Below, in pieces: positions 56,296 to 64,000 of a DNA stretch of 64,000 nt; positions within the stretch are counted from its first letter, which is position 1; every line of letters begins with the position of its first letter. The translations under genes and the position numbers were made by a program. Origin of the DNA: Rhizobium sp. G21 (GTDB taxonomy: Bacteria; Pseudomonadota; Alphaproteobacteria; Rhizobiales; Rhizobiaceae); contig NZ_JACFXW010000001.1 in NCBI RefSeq assembly GCF_014158035.1, positions 1,240,001 to 1,304,000 on the forward strand, written 5' to 3'. Below the pieces are notes generated by a model. The model did not search any database, had not been told where the DNA came from, and saw only the letters and a program-made list of their open reading frames with translations.

Positions 56296-58414
56296 TCAGA
56301 GCGCGAAATCGCCGGCCGTCAGCGTGTGCAGCCCGGCGAGCGCGATCTGGAAATCGGCCTTGCCGTCGCCGTCGATATCGCCTTCGACCAGCGTCAGGTC
56401 GTTGGCCTTGCCGGATTTGTCCACCTTGACCATATGCAATTCGCCGGCGCGGTCGTGAAAATCCTGCGCCTTAATGAAGCGGAAGGCGTCATTGCCGGCG
56501 CCTGTCCGGGCGTCGATCGACTTGAGGTCTATCAGATCGGCGCCGGTGAAATCGGCGATCACGTCCCGGTTCTTGCCGACCACGGAATCGGATTTGGCCA
56601 GGAAGATGAAGCGGTCCGAGCCGGCTCCGCCGTCGAGCGCATCGCGCCCGGCCCCGCCGGTCAGCAGATCGGCGCCGCGCGCGCCGTCCAGCGCATTGGC
56701 GGCTTTCGAACCGGTCAACCGGTCGGCGCCGTCGCCGCCCAAAATGTCCTCTATGCCCTTGATGGTGACCGCGACCCCGTCGATGCGGCCCTTGCCCGTG
56801 GCGAGGTTGAGGGTCGACGCGGAGGATACGGCCGCGGCGTTGAGCAGATCGACGCCGCCATCCTTGTCGGCGAGCGCCTTGGAATGGTTGGCGACGAATT
56901 CTGAAAATTCGTTGGTGTAGTAATAGGTGTCGTTCTTTCCGGCGCGGGCGCCGAACAGGTTCACGACCACATCGGACACCGTTACGGCGTCGCCGAACCC
57001 GTCATCGACAAGCGTGACGCTCCAATCGCCCCGGCTCGACACGCCGCGAAACCCCTGGGCGTGGAAGGTGAAGCTGCCATTGACCGCATCGCCATAACCC
57101 GCATCGGCGATCAGTTCCTGCCTCTGGCCGTCGGGTCCGGTCAGATAGCAGCGGAAATCCTGGTCGAAAATCGCAGAGAGACCTATGGTGACCGTCACCC
57201 GCTCCACCTGAACGCCGGCGGCGAAGGTGGCGGTCATGGACGTTCCAGCCAGATCGCCGTCCGGCAGGTCAATCGATGAATCGAGCAGATCCACCGACGT
57301 GGAGACCTGGTTGGCGCTGGTGGATCGGGCGCTCCAGCTCTCGGCCAGCCTCACGGCGGCCAACGCGTCGACCAAGCCGTAGCCATAGTCGAGACTATAA
57401 TGCATGCCGCCGCCGTTCCAGTTCGTCGCGCCATTCCAGCCCCAGCCGGTGCGTTCCGAAACCGGTGACGGCGCCGCCGACCTCGGAGCCGACATGGCGG
57501 GCGCTGATGGCGAGAATGGTCTGGATGTCGCGCCAGCCCAGATCGGCATTGGCGTCTTCCATCAGCGCAACCACGCCCGACACCATCGGGGCGGCGGCGG
57601 AGGTGCCGTTGAAGGTCATGGTGTAGTCGCCATCGGCGCCGGCGTCGGTGTCGTAGCCCTCGGCGCCGCTGCGATCGGTGGTCACCACCTCGCCGTCGAA
57701 ACCCGAACCGAAGGCGGCGACGAGAATGGGGGCGCCGTAACTCGAATACTCCGAGACCGTCCCATTGCGATTGACGGCGGCGACGATGATCTGGCGGGTA
57801 TCGTTGTCGGACTGATTGTGATTGACGTCGATCTTGTCCACCCGATCATTGCCGGCGGACTTCACGAGCGCAATGCCGAGACCGCCCCGGCCATTGACGA
57901 CCGCATCTTCCAGGGCGGCATGGATGAGCGCCACATTCGACGCGCCGTCATAGGAGTCGTAATCTCCGGCGCCGCCGAAGCTCATATTGACGACGCCGAC
58001 GCCCTGGTCCACCGCGTCTCCCAGCGCCGCGACGAGCTGCTCCCGCCATTTGTCGGCGGTGACATCATAACCGATCCGGGCGCCGATCATGGTCGCGCCA
58101 TAGGCGACGCCGACGACGCCGACGCCGTTGTTGGCGGCGCCGATGAGGCCCATCACCGCCGTGCCATGCTTGTCCAAGGACAAGGCTGGCGCAGCGTCGT
58201 CGTCCAGATCGGCATAGTCGCGGTCCGCCGCCGCATCATAATTGGCGGCAAGATCCTCGTGGTCATGATCGAATCCGTCGTCGATCACCATGACCTTGAC
58301 GCCGGCGCCGGTATAGGCGTTCCAGACGGCCAGCACGTTGAGGTCGAACTCGCCGGCCGCGGAGTTCTTCAAATGCCATTGATCAGAAAACAGAGTGTCC
58401 GCAGGCGTCGTCAT
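56296..58414 (-). CDS. Subtilase (S8) with P-domain and RTX C-terminus (frameshifted)
   Basis: About 706 residues. Catalytic triad: Asp in VKVMVIDDGFDHDHEDLA, His in LDKHGTAVMGLIGAANNGVG, Ser in FNGTSAAAPMVSGVVALMED; oxyanion Asn in LVKSAGND. A proprotein-convertase P-domain follows (VERVTVTIGLSAIFDQDFRC), then RTX repeats (LGGDGADRLTGSKAANALDG, LTGGAGRDALDGGAGSDRF) and the serralysin-like end GDIDGDGKADFQIALAG ... TAGDFAL. No Sec signal, so type I secretion is likely. The frame shifts at the A3 run 57459-57461 (one base extra); corrected, it reads GAVTGSERTGWGWNGATNWN. The site falls after the catalytic Ser. Confidence 0.87.
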
Positions 58415-58611
58415 GGCGCGCTCCCCTCATGTACGAGTCCCCTAAAATAAGCAGAACACGATACACGCGAAGCGGCAAGTGGCCGGACTATCCCAAATCT
58501 GGGCGGGTTTTGGAGGACAATGGCGCCTTCGGGCCGATGGAGACGTCCGGCGCTCTTGTCGATCGCGCGATTTCACTGTCAAAAAGGTCTTAAAAAGAGG
58601 AGCTGACGATC

Positions 58612-60063
58612 ATGGCGCGCGCGACAACCCTGACCATCGAGAGCCTGAAAGACCTGGGCCTCGACAAACTCGCCGCATTGGCGCTCGACCAATGCGGCCG
58701 CGACGCCGCCTTCAAGAAGCTGGTCAAGGCCGCGCTCGCCGGCGCCAAGGGTCCCGAGGCCGTGGCCAAGCTGATCGACAAGCGGCTGGACGGGCTGGCG
58801 CGCGCCAAGAGTTTCGTCGATTGGAACAAGGAGCGGGCGTTTCGCGACGACCTCCAAGTGATCATCGACACGATCATGAGCGAACTCGCGCCCGCATCCC
58901 CGCCCCTCGCACTCGATCGCATCCTGCGCTTCGTCGGCACGCATATCGGCGTGTTCAATCGCATCGACGACAGCGGCGGCCGCATCCAGGCGGTCTATCA
59001 TCAGGCGATCGAACAGATCGGACTTCTCGCGCCGCAACTCGGCGCGGAAGACCTGGAACGCCTGCCGGAACGGATGCATGCGGCGCTGATCGACAGCGAG
59101 CACGGCTATCTGATCGACGCGGCGCAGGTCGCTCTGCCGAATCTGCCGGACAACGTGCTCAAGCGCTGGGACAAGACGCTCACGCCGCTCGCCGAGCCCA
59201 AGGCGAAGAAATCCGGGCGCGACGGCTTCGATTTCGATCCGGTCGAACATCAGGCTTCCGAAATCCGCCAGCTGATCGCGCTGAAACTCGGCGATGTCGA
59301 CACGCTGATCGCCATCGAGGAGAGCCTGCCCGAACACCGGCAGGAGCCGCTTGCGGTGGCCGAACTGCTGTTGTCGGCCGGTCGCGCCGCAGAAGCGCTG
59401 GTCTGGGCGCGCAAAAATCCGAAAGGCGGCCTGAAAGTGATGCGCATGGCCGATATGGCCGATGGCGGCATGGCCTTCGCCTTCGACGCGGGACGGCGCG
59501 GGGAGTTGGAGGCGCGCATCCTCGACGCGCTCGGCGACGAGGAGGCGGCGCAGGCGCTGCGCTGGAAGCAATTCGAGACGACGCTCGATCCGGGGGCGCT
59601 CGGCGCCTATATCGCCGCGCTCGGCGATTTCGAGGAATTCGAGGCGCTCGACCGCGCCTTCGCCCATGTCATGTCGGTCAAGCAGATTTATCGGGCGCTG
59701 CAATTCCTCGCCGCCTGGCCGCGGCTGGATCTCGCCGCCGCGCTGGTGGAGCGCGAGGCGACACAATGGGATGGGGCCCATTGGGAGATCCTGTCCGACG
59801 TGGCCGAGACGCTGGAGAACGACCATCCGCTGGCCGCGACCATCCTCTACCGGGCGCTTCTCGACGACATTCTGGGCCGGGCGCGCTCGAGCGCCTATGG
59901 GCACGGGGCCCGGCACCTGGCGCAGTTGGGCGTTCTGGCCAACCGGCTGGACGACGAGGCCCTGTCTCGTCTCGGGATCGAAACCCACACCGCCTATGTC
60001 CTAGGGCTACAAAAGGCGCATGGCCGCAAAAACGGATTCTGGGGCAAGGTGGGGAACCGGTAA
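58612..60063 (+). CDS. DUF6880-like protein
   Basis: 483 residues, almost entirely alpha-helical in appearance, with repeated helical hairpins reminiscent of TPR/HEAT solenoids (LPNLPDNVLKRWDKTLTPLA, LSAGRAAEALVWARKNPKGG, DEEAAQALRWKQFETTLDPG, LENDHPLAATILYRALLDDI). The C-terminal segment ARHLAQLGVLANRLDDEALS and terminal FWGKVGNR match the DUF6880 group as I recall it. No signal or membrane segment. Start ATG 58612 follows GAGGAGC. Function unknown. Confidence 0.75.
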   Translation: MARATTLTIESLKDLGLDKLAALALDQCGRDAAFKKLVKAALAGAKGPEAVAKLIDKRLDGLARAKSFVDWNKERAFRDDLQVIIDTIMSELAPASPPLALDRILRFVGTHIGVFNRIDDSGGRIQAVYHQAIEQIGLLAPQLGAEDLERLPERMHAALIDSEHGYLIDAAQVALPNLPDNVLKRWDKTLTPLAEPKAKKSGRDGFDFDPVEHQASEIRQLIALKLGDVDTLIAIEESLPEHRQEPLAVAELLLSAGRAAEALVWARKNPKGGLKVMRMADMADGGMAFAFDAGRRGELEARILDALGDEEAAQALRWKQFETTLDPGALGAYIAALGDFEEFEALDRAFAHVMSVKQIYRALQFLAAWPRLDLAAALVEREATQWDGAHWEILSDVAETLENDHPLAATILYRALLDDILGRARSSAYGHGARHLAQLGVLANRLDDEALSRLGIETHTAYVLGLQKAHGRKNGFWGKVGNR

Positions 60064-60311
60064 GCGCACAGGGGGCAGAGGCCTCTTGCGCTTTTCGTCA
60101 CTCTCAACCCGACATCTCGATGGAATGATGGCTTGGTGATCAACCACAACAGGAGCGATGTTCACAGAGACGCCATGCCACAAGGCGCTTTCCATCGAGT
60201 AGTTTTTTTGAAATCTTTGTTTTTAATCGAGGCTCCTCAGCAATCGAGCGCCGAAATTTGCCCATTCCAAACAGTCATCCTGCGATCATTGTCGATTTTC
60301 ACAGATACGAC

Positions 60312-60776
60312 ATGTCGCATCTCAATTCATTTTTAGCAGCAATCCCCGGCAAGGGTGCAAACAGAGCAGTCGATCTGTGGCTGACCGTCGTCTTTTCGAA
60401 CCATGTCTATACGGAACGCGCCCAACACGGAGAGGCCCATCACGTCCTAGACCACAACAATGCGAAGCGAAAGTTCAATGTGCAACGTTATCAGATGTCG
60501 TTGACGCTCGGAGAGAGGCTGAAAGCCAAGATTGCCGCCAACGAGTTGACATTCATGTCGCGAAGCTTCGGCGGAATAGACAATCTGATTCTGATCGAAA
60601 TGTCAGATGGAAGCACCTGGACCATCGTCTACTGCCTATTGCCGGAAGACGACGGGATGATCCGCATGGAAGTGCTCTCCGCACACCCAAAAATCATTGA
60701 TCAGCGCAAAATTTCACGCAAGCCGCTCAGCTATTTTACGCGTCAGTGCATTTTTGAAAAAAGACGCGTTCCCTAA
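60312..60776 (+). CDS. Hypothetical protein in AT-richer DNA
   Basis: 154 residues from ATG 60312 (MSHLNSFLAAIPGKGANRAV); a TTG at 60258 would extend it. Visible blocks: LWLTVVFSNHVYTERAQHGE, RKFNVQRYQMSLTLGERLKA, NLILIEMSDGSTWTIVYCLL, PEDDGMIRMEVLSAHPKI. The composition is less GC-biased than neighbours and codon use is mixed, suggesting recent arrival. The central part resembles phage or integrated-element proteins that act on sequence-unrelated partners, but I do not recognise a family. Nothing else is seen at 60064-60311 or 60777-60986 apart from an imperfect GC dyad after the stop. Confidence 0.65.
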   Translation: MSHLNSFLAAIPGKGANRAVDLWLTVVFSNHVYTERAQHGEAHHVLDHNNAKRKFNVQRYQMSLTLGERLKAKIAANELTFMSRSFGGIDNLILIEMSDGSTWTIVYCLLPEDDGMIRMEVLSAHPKIIDQRKISRKPLSYFTRQCIFEKRRVP

Positions 60777-60986
60777 AAAGACTGAGGCCCGGCATTGCGC
60801 CGAGCCTCGTATAAACTTGTCCATTACCGTGGATTACGAGACCAGGACATTCGCCCGGGTTGACATGACAGCGACCTCGAAAGTCAGCCTGCCTGACGAA
60901 CAATGTAGTGCTTTCATGGCAGAAAATCAACGTGGCGAAAAGGCGATCACGCGGGCGCCTCTTCACCGATTTCCTAAAATGAAACC

Positions 60987-62462
60987 TTATTCCTCCACCC
61001 CGTCGATGGCCTTGCGGGCCTGGGCGGCGGTGAGACGGCGGATTTCGACTTCGTCGCGGCGGGCGGCGAAGAGTTCGCCCGTGAGAAGCTGGTCGGCGAG
61101 ATCGGCCGGAAGCGAGACGAGCACGCGGGCGTCGTCGCCATGGATCGCTGAGACTTCGCTGCGGCGGGCCGTGATCATGCCGCCGGCCACCGTGTTGTTG
61201 GTGTCGGGATCGATCAGGATGAAGGCGCCGGTCGAGCGGTTCTGCTCATAGGCGTCGAACACCGCCTGTTCGTCGAAGGCGAGATGCACGCGGCCGATGG
61301 CGTTCATGTCGAGGCTCTCGGCTGGCGCCCATTTGCCGGACTTTAGATCCAGCTTGGAGATCGGCTCGACCTGCACGCGCTGGCGTCGCGAGCCGGATTT
61401 CAGCCAGTAGCGCTTGCCGGGCTGGATGCCGCCGGGCTGCAGCGCCACGAGCTGGGCGTCGAAGGCGAGACCGATCATCGGCTGGGCGTCGTAGGAGGCG
61501 ATGAGGTCGCCGCGGGCGATGTCGACCTGACGGTCGAGCACCAGCGTGACCGCGTCGCCGGCGACCGCCGCGTTGCGCACGAGATCGAAGGTGACGATCT
61601 TTGAGACGTTGGCGATCATGCCCGAGGGCAGGATGACGATGGAATCGCCGGGCTTCACCGCGCCGCCCGAGACCGTGCCCTGATAACCGCGGAAGCTTTC
61701 GCCCGGACGCGACACGCGCTGCACGCTCATGCGGAAGCCGGTGGCCTGGGCCGAACGGACCGGGGCCTTTTCCAGTGCTTCGACGATGGTCGGGCCTTCA
61801 TACCACGGCATGGAGGCGCGGCCGTCATAGACGACGTTTTCGCCCTTGAGCGCCGAGAGCGGAATGGCGGTGACCTGGCGGACGCCGAGCGACAAAGCTA
61901 GTTCCTTGAAGTCGTGGCTGATCTTGTCGAAGATCGCCTTGTCGTAGCCGACGAGGTCGATTTTGTTGACCGCCAGCACGAACTGGCGAATGCCCATCAG
62001 GGTCGCGATGGTGGCGTGGCGGCGGGTCTGCTCGAGCAGGCCGGCGCGGGCGTCAACCAGGAGCACGGCGAGATCGGCGGTCGAGGCGCCGGTGGCCATG
62101 TTGCGGGTGTATTGCTCATGGCCGGGCGTGTCGGCGACGATGAAGGAACGGCGGTCGGTGGCGAAATAGCGATAGGCGACATCGATGGTGATGCCCTGTT
62201 CGCGTTCCGCCTGCAGACCATCGAGCAGCAGGGCGAAATCGGGCAGGCCGAGATCGTTCTGCTTGCCCGAGTCGCGGTTGAGCGCTGCGGCCTGGTCTTC
62301 CTTAACGGCCTTGGTGTCCCAGAGAAGACGGCCGATCAAGGTCGATTTGCCGTCGTCGACGGAGCCGCAGGTGATGAGGCGCAGCGGACGGGAATCACGC
62401 GTGATCGCATGGCTGTCGGCGTTGAGGAGCGCCTGTTCGGCGAGATTGGAGGGAGCGGTCAT
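60987..62462 (-). CDS. cysN: Sulfate adenylyltransferase subunit 1, CysN
   Basis: 491-residue EF-Tu-like GTPase that drives sulfate activation by CysD. GTP motifs: RLITCGSVDDGKSTLIGRLL, DTPGHEQYTRNMATGAS, VNKIDLVG. Domains II and III follow (VSGGAVKPGDSIVILPSG, KRYWLKSGSRRQRVQVEPIS). ATG 62462 lies one base from the cysD stop. No APS kinase (CysC) domain is fused at the C-terminus, unlike NodQ/CysNC proteins of many rhizobia. Last of cysH-cysD-cysN. Confidence 0.95.
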   Translation of the reverse strand: MTAPSNLAEQALLNADSHAITRDSRPLRLITCGSVDDGKSTLIGRLLWDTKAVKEDQAAALNRDSGKQNDLGLPDFALLLDGLQAEREQGITIDVAYRYFATDRRSFIVADTPGHEQYTRNMATGASTADLAVLLVDARAGLLEQTRRHATIATLMGIRQFVLAVNKIDLVGYDKAIFDKISHDFKELALSLGVRQVTAIPLSALKGENVVYDGRASMPWYEGPTIVEALEKAPVRSAQATGFRMSVQRVSRPGESFRGYQGTVSGGAVKPGDSIVILPSGMIANVSKIVTFDLVRNAAVAGDAVTLVLDRQVDIARGDLIASYDAQPMIGLAFDAQLVALQPGGIQPGKRYWLKSGSRRQRVQVEPISKLDLKSGKWAPAESLDMNAIGRVHLAFDEQAVFDAYEQNRSTGAFILIDPDTNNTVAGGMITARRSEVSAIHGDDARVLVSLPADLADQLLTGELFAARRDEVEIRRLTAAQARKAIDGVEE

Positions 62463-62463
62463 C

Positions 62464-63414
62464 TCAGAAATATCCTTCGCGCTTCTTCTTTTCCATCGAG
62501 CCGGCCTGGTCGCGGTCGATGGCGCGGCCCTGGCGTTCGGAGACGGTGGCGATTTCAAGTTCGGCGATCACCTCGTCGAGAGTGGAGGCCGTGGAGCGGA
62601 TGCCGCCGGTCAGCGGCCAGCAGCCGAGCGTGCGGAAACGGACCAAGCCTTCCTGCACCTGTTCGCCGGGAAGCGCTTCGAAACGCGGATCTTCGGCCCA
62701 CATCAGCATGCCGTCGCGCTCGACAAATTTGCGGCTCTTGGCGAAATAGAGCGGCGGCAATTCGATGTTTTCGGCCTGGATGTAGCGCCAGATGTCGACT
62801 TCGGTCCAGTTGGACAGCGGGAAGGCGCGGACGCTTTCGCCCTGGCGGATCATGCCGTTATAGATGTTCCACAGTTCCGGGCGCTGGTTGCGCGGATCCC
62901 ATTTATGGTCGGGCGTGCGGAAGGAATAGATGCGTTCCTTGGCGCGGGACGCCTCTTCGTCGCGGCGCGCGCCGCCGAAAGCCGCGTCATATTTGCCGGC
63001 GTCGAGCGCTTGGCGCAGCGCTTCCGTCTTCATCACGTCGGTATGATAGGCCGAGCCATGGCTGAACGGGCCGATTCCTTCGGAGGCGCCGCGCGGATTG
63101 GTGTGGACGACCATGTCGAGATCGAATTTTTGCGCCGTGGCGTCGCGGAAGGCGATCATCTCGGGAAACTTCCAGCCGGTGTCGATGTGCAACAGCGGAA
63201 AGGGCACGCGACCGGGATAGAAGGCCTTGCGGGCGAGATGCAGCAGGACGGATGAATCCTTGCCGATCGAATAGAGCATGACCGGCTTTTCAAATTCGCC
63301 GGCCACTTCGCGGAAAATATGGATGGCTTCGTTTTCCAGCGCCTTCAGATGCGGATCGAGCGGCTGGCGCGCCGGCGCATCCTTGGCGTGGGCGTCGAAT
63401 TCGGAAATGTGCAT
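62464..63414 (-). CDS. cysD: Sulfate adenylyltransferase subunit 2, CysD
   Basis: 316 residues, PP-loop ATP pyrophosphatase that makes adenosine 5'-phosphosulfate with CysN. PP-loop [20 protein letters not shown]; also [54 protein letters not shown] and the typical end [13 protein letters not shown] use ATG 63414 (MHISEFDAH); the frame extends upstream without similarity. Cotranscribed with cysN. The 205 bases before it hold a palindromic element that separates it from cysH. Confidence 0.95.
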   Translation of the reverse strand: MHISEFDAHAKDAPARQPLDPHLKALENEAIHIFREVAGEFEKPVMLYSIGKDSSVLLHLARKAFYPGRVPFPLLHIDTGWKFPEMIAFRDATAQKFDLDMVVHTNPRGASEGIGPFSHGSAYHTDVMKTEALRQALDAGKYDAAFGGARRDEEASRAKERIYSFRTPDHKWDPRNQRPELWNIYNGMIRQGESVRAFPLSNWTEVDIWRYIQAENIELPPLYFAKSRKFVERDGMLMWAEDPRFEALPGEQVQEGLVRFRTLGCWPLTGGIRSTASTLDEVIAELEIATVSERQGRAIDRDQAGSMEKKKREGYF

Positions 63415-63476
63415 TTGTCTACCTTTTCCCGGTATCGGGGTTGTTGTCGGCGGGCTTGTGGAGAGGGCTGAGACCA

Positions 63477-63599
63477 CCCCTCATCCGGCTGCCGCCACCT
63501 TCTCCCCGCTTGCGGGGAGAAGGGCGAGGGAGCGAAGGCCTTGCCTCAAGCCCCTTCTCCCCGCCTGCGGGGAGAAGGTCCCGGCAGGGGGATGAGGGG
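63477..63599. repeat. Inverted intergenic palindromic element, second type
   Basis: Two inverted copies: CCCCTCATCCGGCTGCCGCC leads into CCTTCTCCCCGC-TTGCGGGGAGAAGG (63477-63523), and the mirrored copy, with CCTTCTCCCCGCCTGCGGGG then GGCAGGGGGATGAGGGG, spans about 63551-63599. Each has its own hairpin. The sequence differs from the 38.8 kb element but shares the plan. It lies inside the cys operon between cysH and cysD. Confidence 0.78.
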
Positions 63600-63619
63600 C
63601 ATGCCGCAACGCCCGATGA

Positions 63620-64000
63620 TCAGAGTTCGCTCGAATTGAGCGAGGGGAGCGCGGCTTCCGGCACATGCAGGCCGCATTCGCGCTTTTCGTCGTTCTCCCA
63701 CCACCAGCGGCCGGCGCGTTCGGATTCGCCCGGCTTGATGGCGCGGGTGCAGGGTTCGCAGCCGATCGAGGGATAGCCGCGAGAATGGAGAGGATTGATC
63801 GGCACGGCCTCGTCGGCCACGAGACAGTTGATGCGGTCGAGATCCCAGTCGGCCAGCGGGTTGACCTTGAGCAGGTTGCGCTCGGCGTCATATTCGACGA
63901 AGGGCGTGTCGGCGCGGTTGCCGGACTGGCCGCGACGCAGGCCGGTGACCCAGACCGACGCGCCCGTCAGCGCGCGGGCGAGCGGCTTGACCTTGCGGAC
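63620..64000 (-). CDS. cysH: Phosphoadenylyl/adenylyl-sulfate reductase CysH, C-terminal part
   Basis: C-terminal 126 codons; the start is outside the window. Reads VWVTGLRRGQSGNRADTPFV, LLKVNPLADWDLDRINCLVA, INPLHSRGYPSIGCEPCTRA and KRECGLHVPEAALP. The Cys pair in GCEPC and the ECGLH catalytic Cys mark the iron-sulfur APS reductase subtype common in alphaproteobacteria. It reduces activated sulfate to sulfite, downstream of CysDN. Transcribed toward cysD. Confidence 0.94.
   Translation of the reverse strand, partial: VRKVKPLARALTGASVWVTGLRRGQSGNRADTPFVEYDAERNLLKVNPLADWDLDRINCLVADEAVPINPLHSRGYPSIGCEPCTRAIKPGESERAGRWWWENDEKRECGLHVPEAALPSLNSSEL

Noticed and set aside
118-58414. Programmed ribosomal frameshifting as the cause of the many frame breaks
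   Set aside because: The sites share no slippery heptamer or downstream structure, lie at random places in unrelated genes, and several are +1; sequence error is simpler.

Overview
The window is GC-rich (mid-60s percent by eye) alphaproteobacterial DNA, most likely order Hyphomicrobiales (Rhizobiales). The evidence is an erythritol (ery) locus of the Brucella/Rhizobium type, a five-gene polyol ABC importer laid out like rhizobial mpt/glp systems, tandem soluble PAS chemoreceptors, and short inverted intergenic elements. Genus cannot be fixed from sequence alone. No tRNA, rRNA, CRISPR array or insertion sequence was seen.

Layout. 1-3 kb: tail of an RcnR-type repressor, the Ni/Co exporter RcnA, a small secreted protein, a NADAR-domain protein and a HigBA-like toxin-antitoxin pair. 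3-6.2 kb: EmrAB-type drug efflux under a MarR repressor with two perfect palindromes in its promoter. 6.2-14 kb: accessory zone with an AT-rich RTX protein, a lone XRE antitoxin, a Phd/Doc-like pair, an NTF2-like protein, a DeoR regulator divergent from class II fructose-bisphosphate aldolase, a HicAB-like pair, a retropepsin-like gene broken by two in-frame amber codons, a DUF4287 protein and a VOC protein. 14-18.3 kb: LuxR-type regulator and two related RTX proteins flanking a small exported protein. 18.3-21.4 kb: a PhoPQ-like two-component system with a PepSY protein and an Asp/His-rich exported protein. 21.5-25.3 kb: tandem paralogous chemoreceptors.

25.6-43.1 kb is the centrepiece, an expanded tetritol (erythritol) catabolic locus. 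eryH-eryI are divergent from eryD, the importer (binding protein, two permeases, two unlike ATPases), eryA, a 2-hydroxyacid dehydrogenase, a class II aldolase, eryB, a second class II aldolase, a second FGGY kinase, an HAD-IIA phosphatase and eryC. Most junctions are 4-base ATGA overlaps, so it probably runs as one operon. EryA phosphorylates erythritol, EryB oxidises it, and EryC, EryH and EryI isomerise the tetrulose phosphate to D-erythrose 4-phosphate. The kinase-aldolase-phosphatase-dehydrogenase genes suggest a second, aldolytic branch not explained by the textbook pathway.

43.1-50 kb: a 1011-residue RTX protein and a type I secretion ABC/MFP pair, the probable exporter for the five RTX-type proteins in this window (a subtilase-RTX protein lies at 56.3-58.4 kb). 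50-64 kb: a Pat-like acyl-CoA synthetase/GNAT fusion, an EF-hand protein, a TetR-controlled NADP oxidoreductase, a sulfotransferase, a DUF6880-like protein, an AT-richer orphan, and the assimilatory sulfate genes cysH-cysD-cysN.

A striking property of the sequence is that about 20 otherwise well-conserved genes are each split by a one-base frame change, nearly all a missing G or C in a short G/C run. Most likely these are homopolymer errors in the underlying assembly, not mass pseudogenisation. I list such genes over their full reconstructed span and mark the break.
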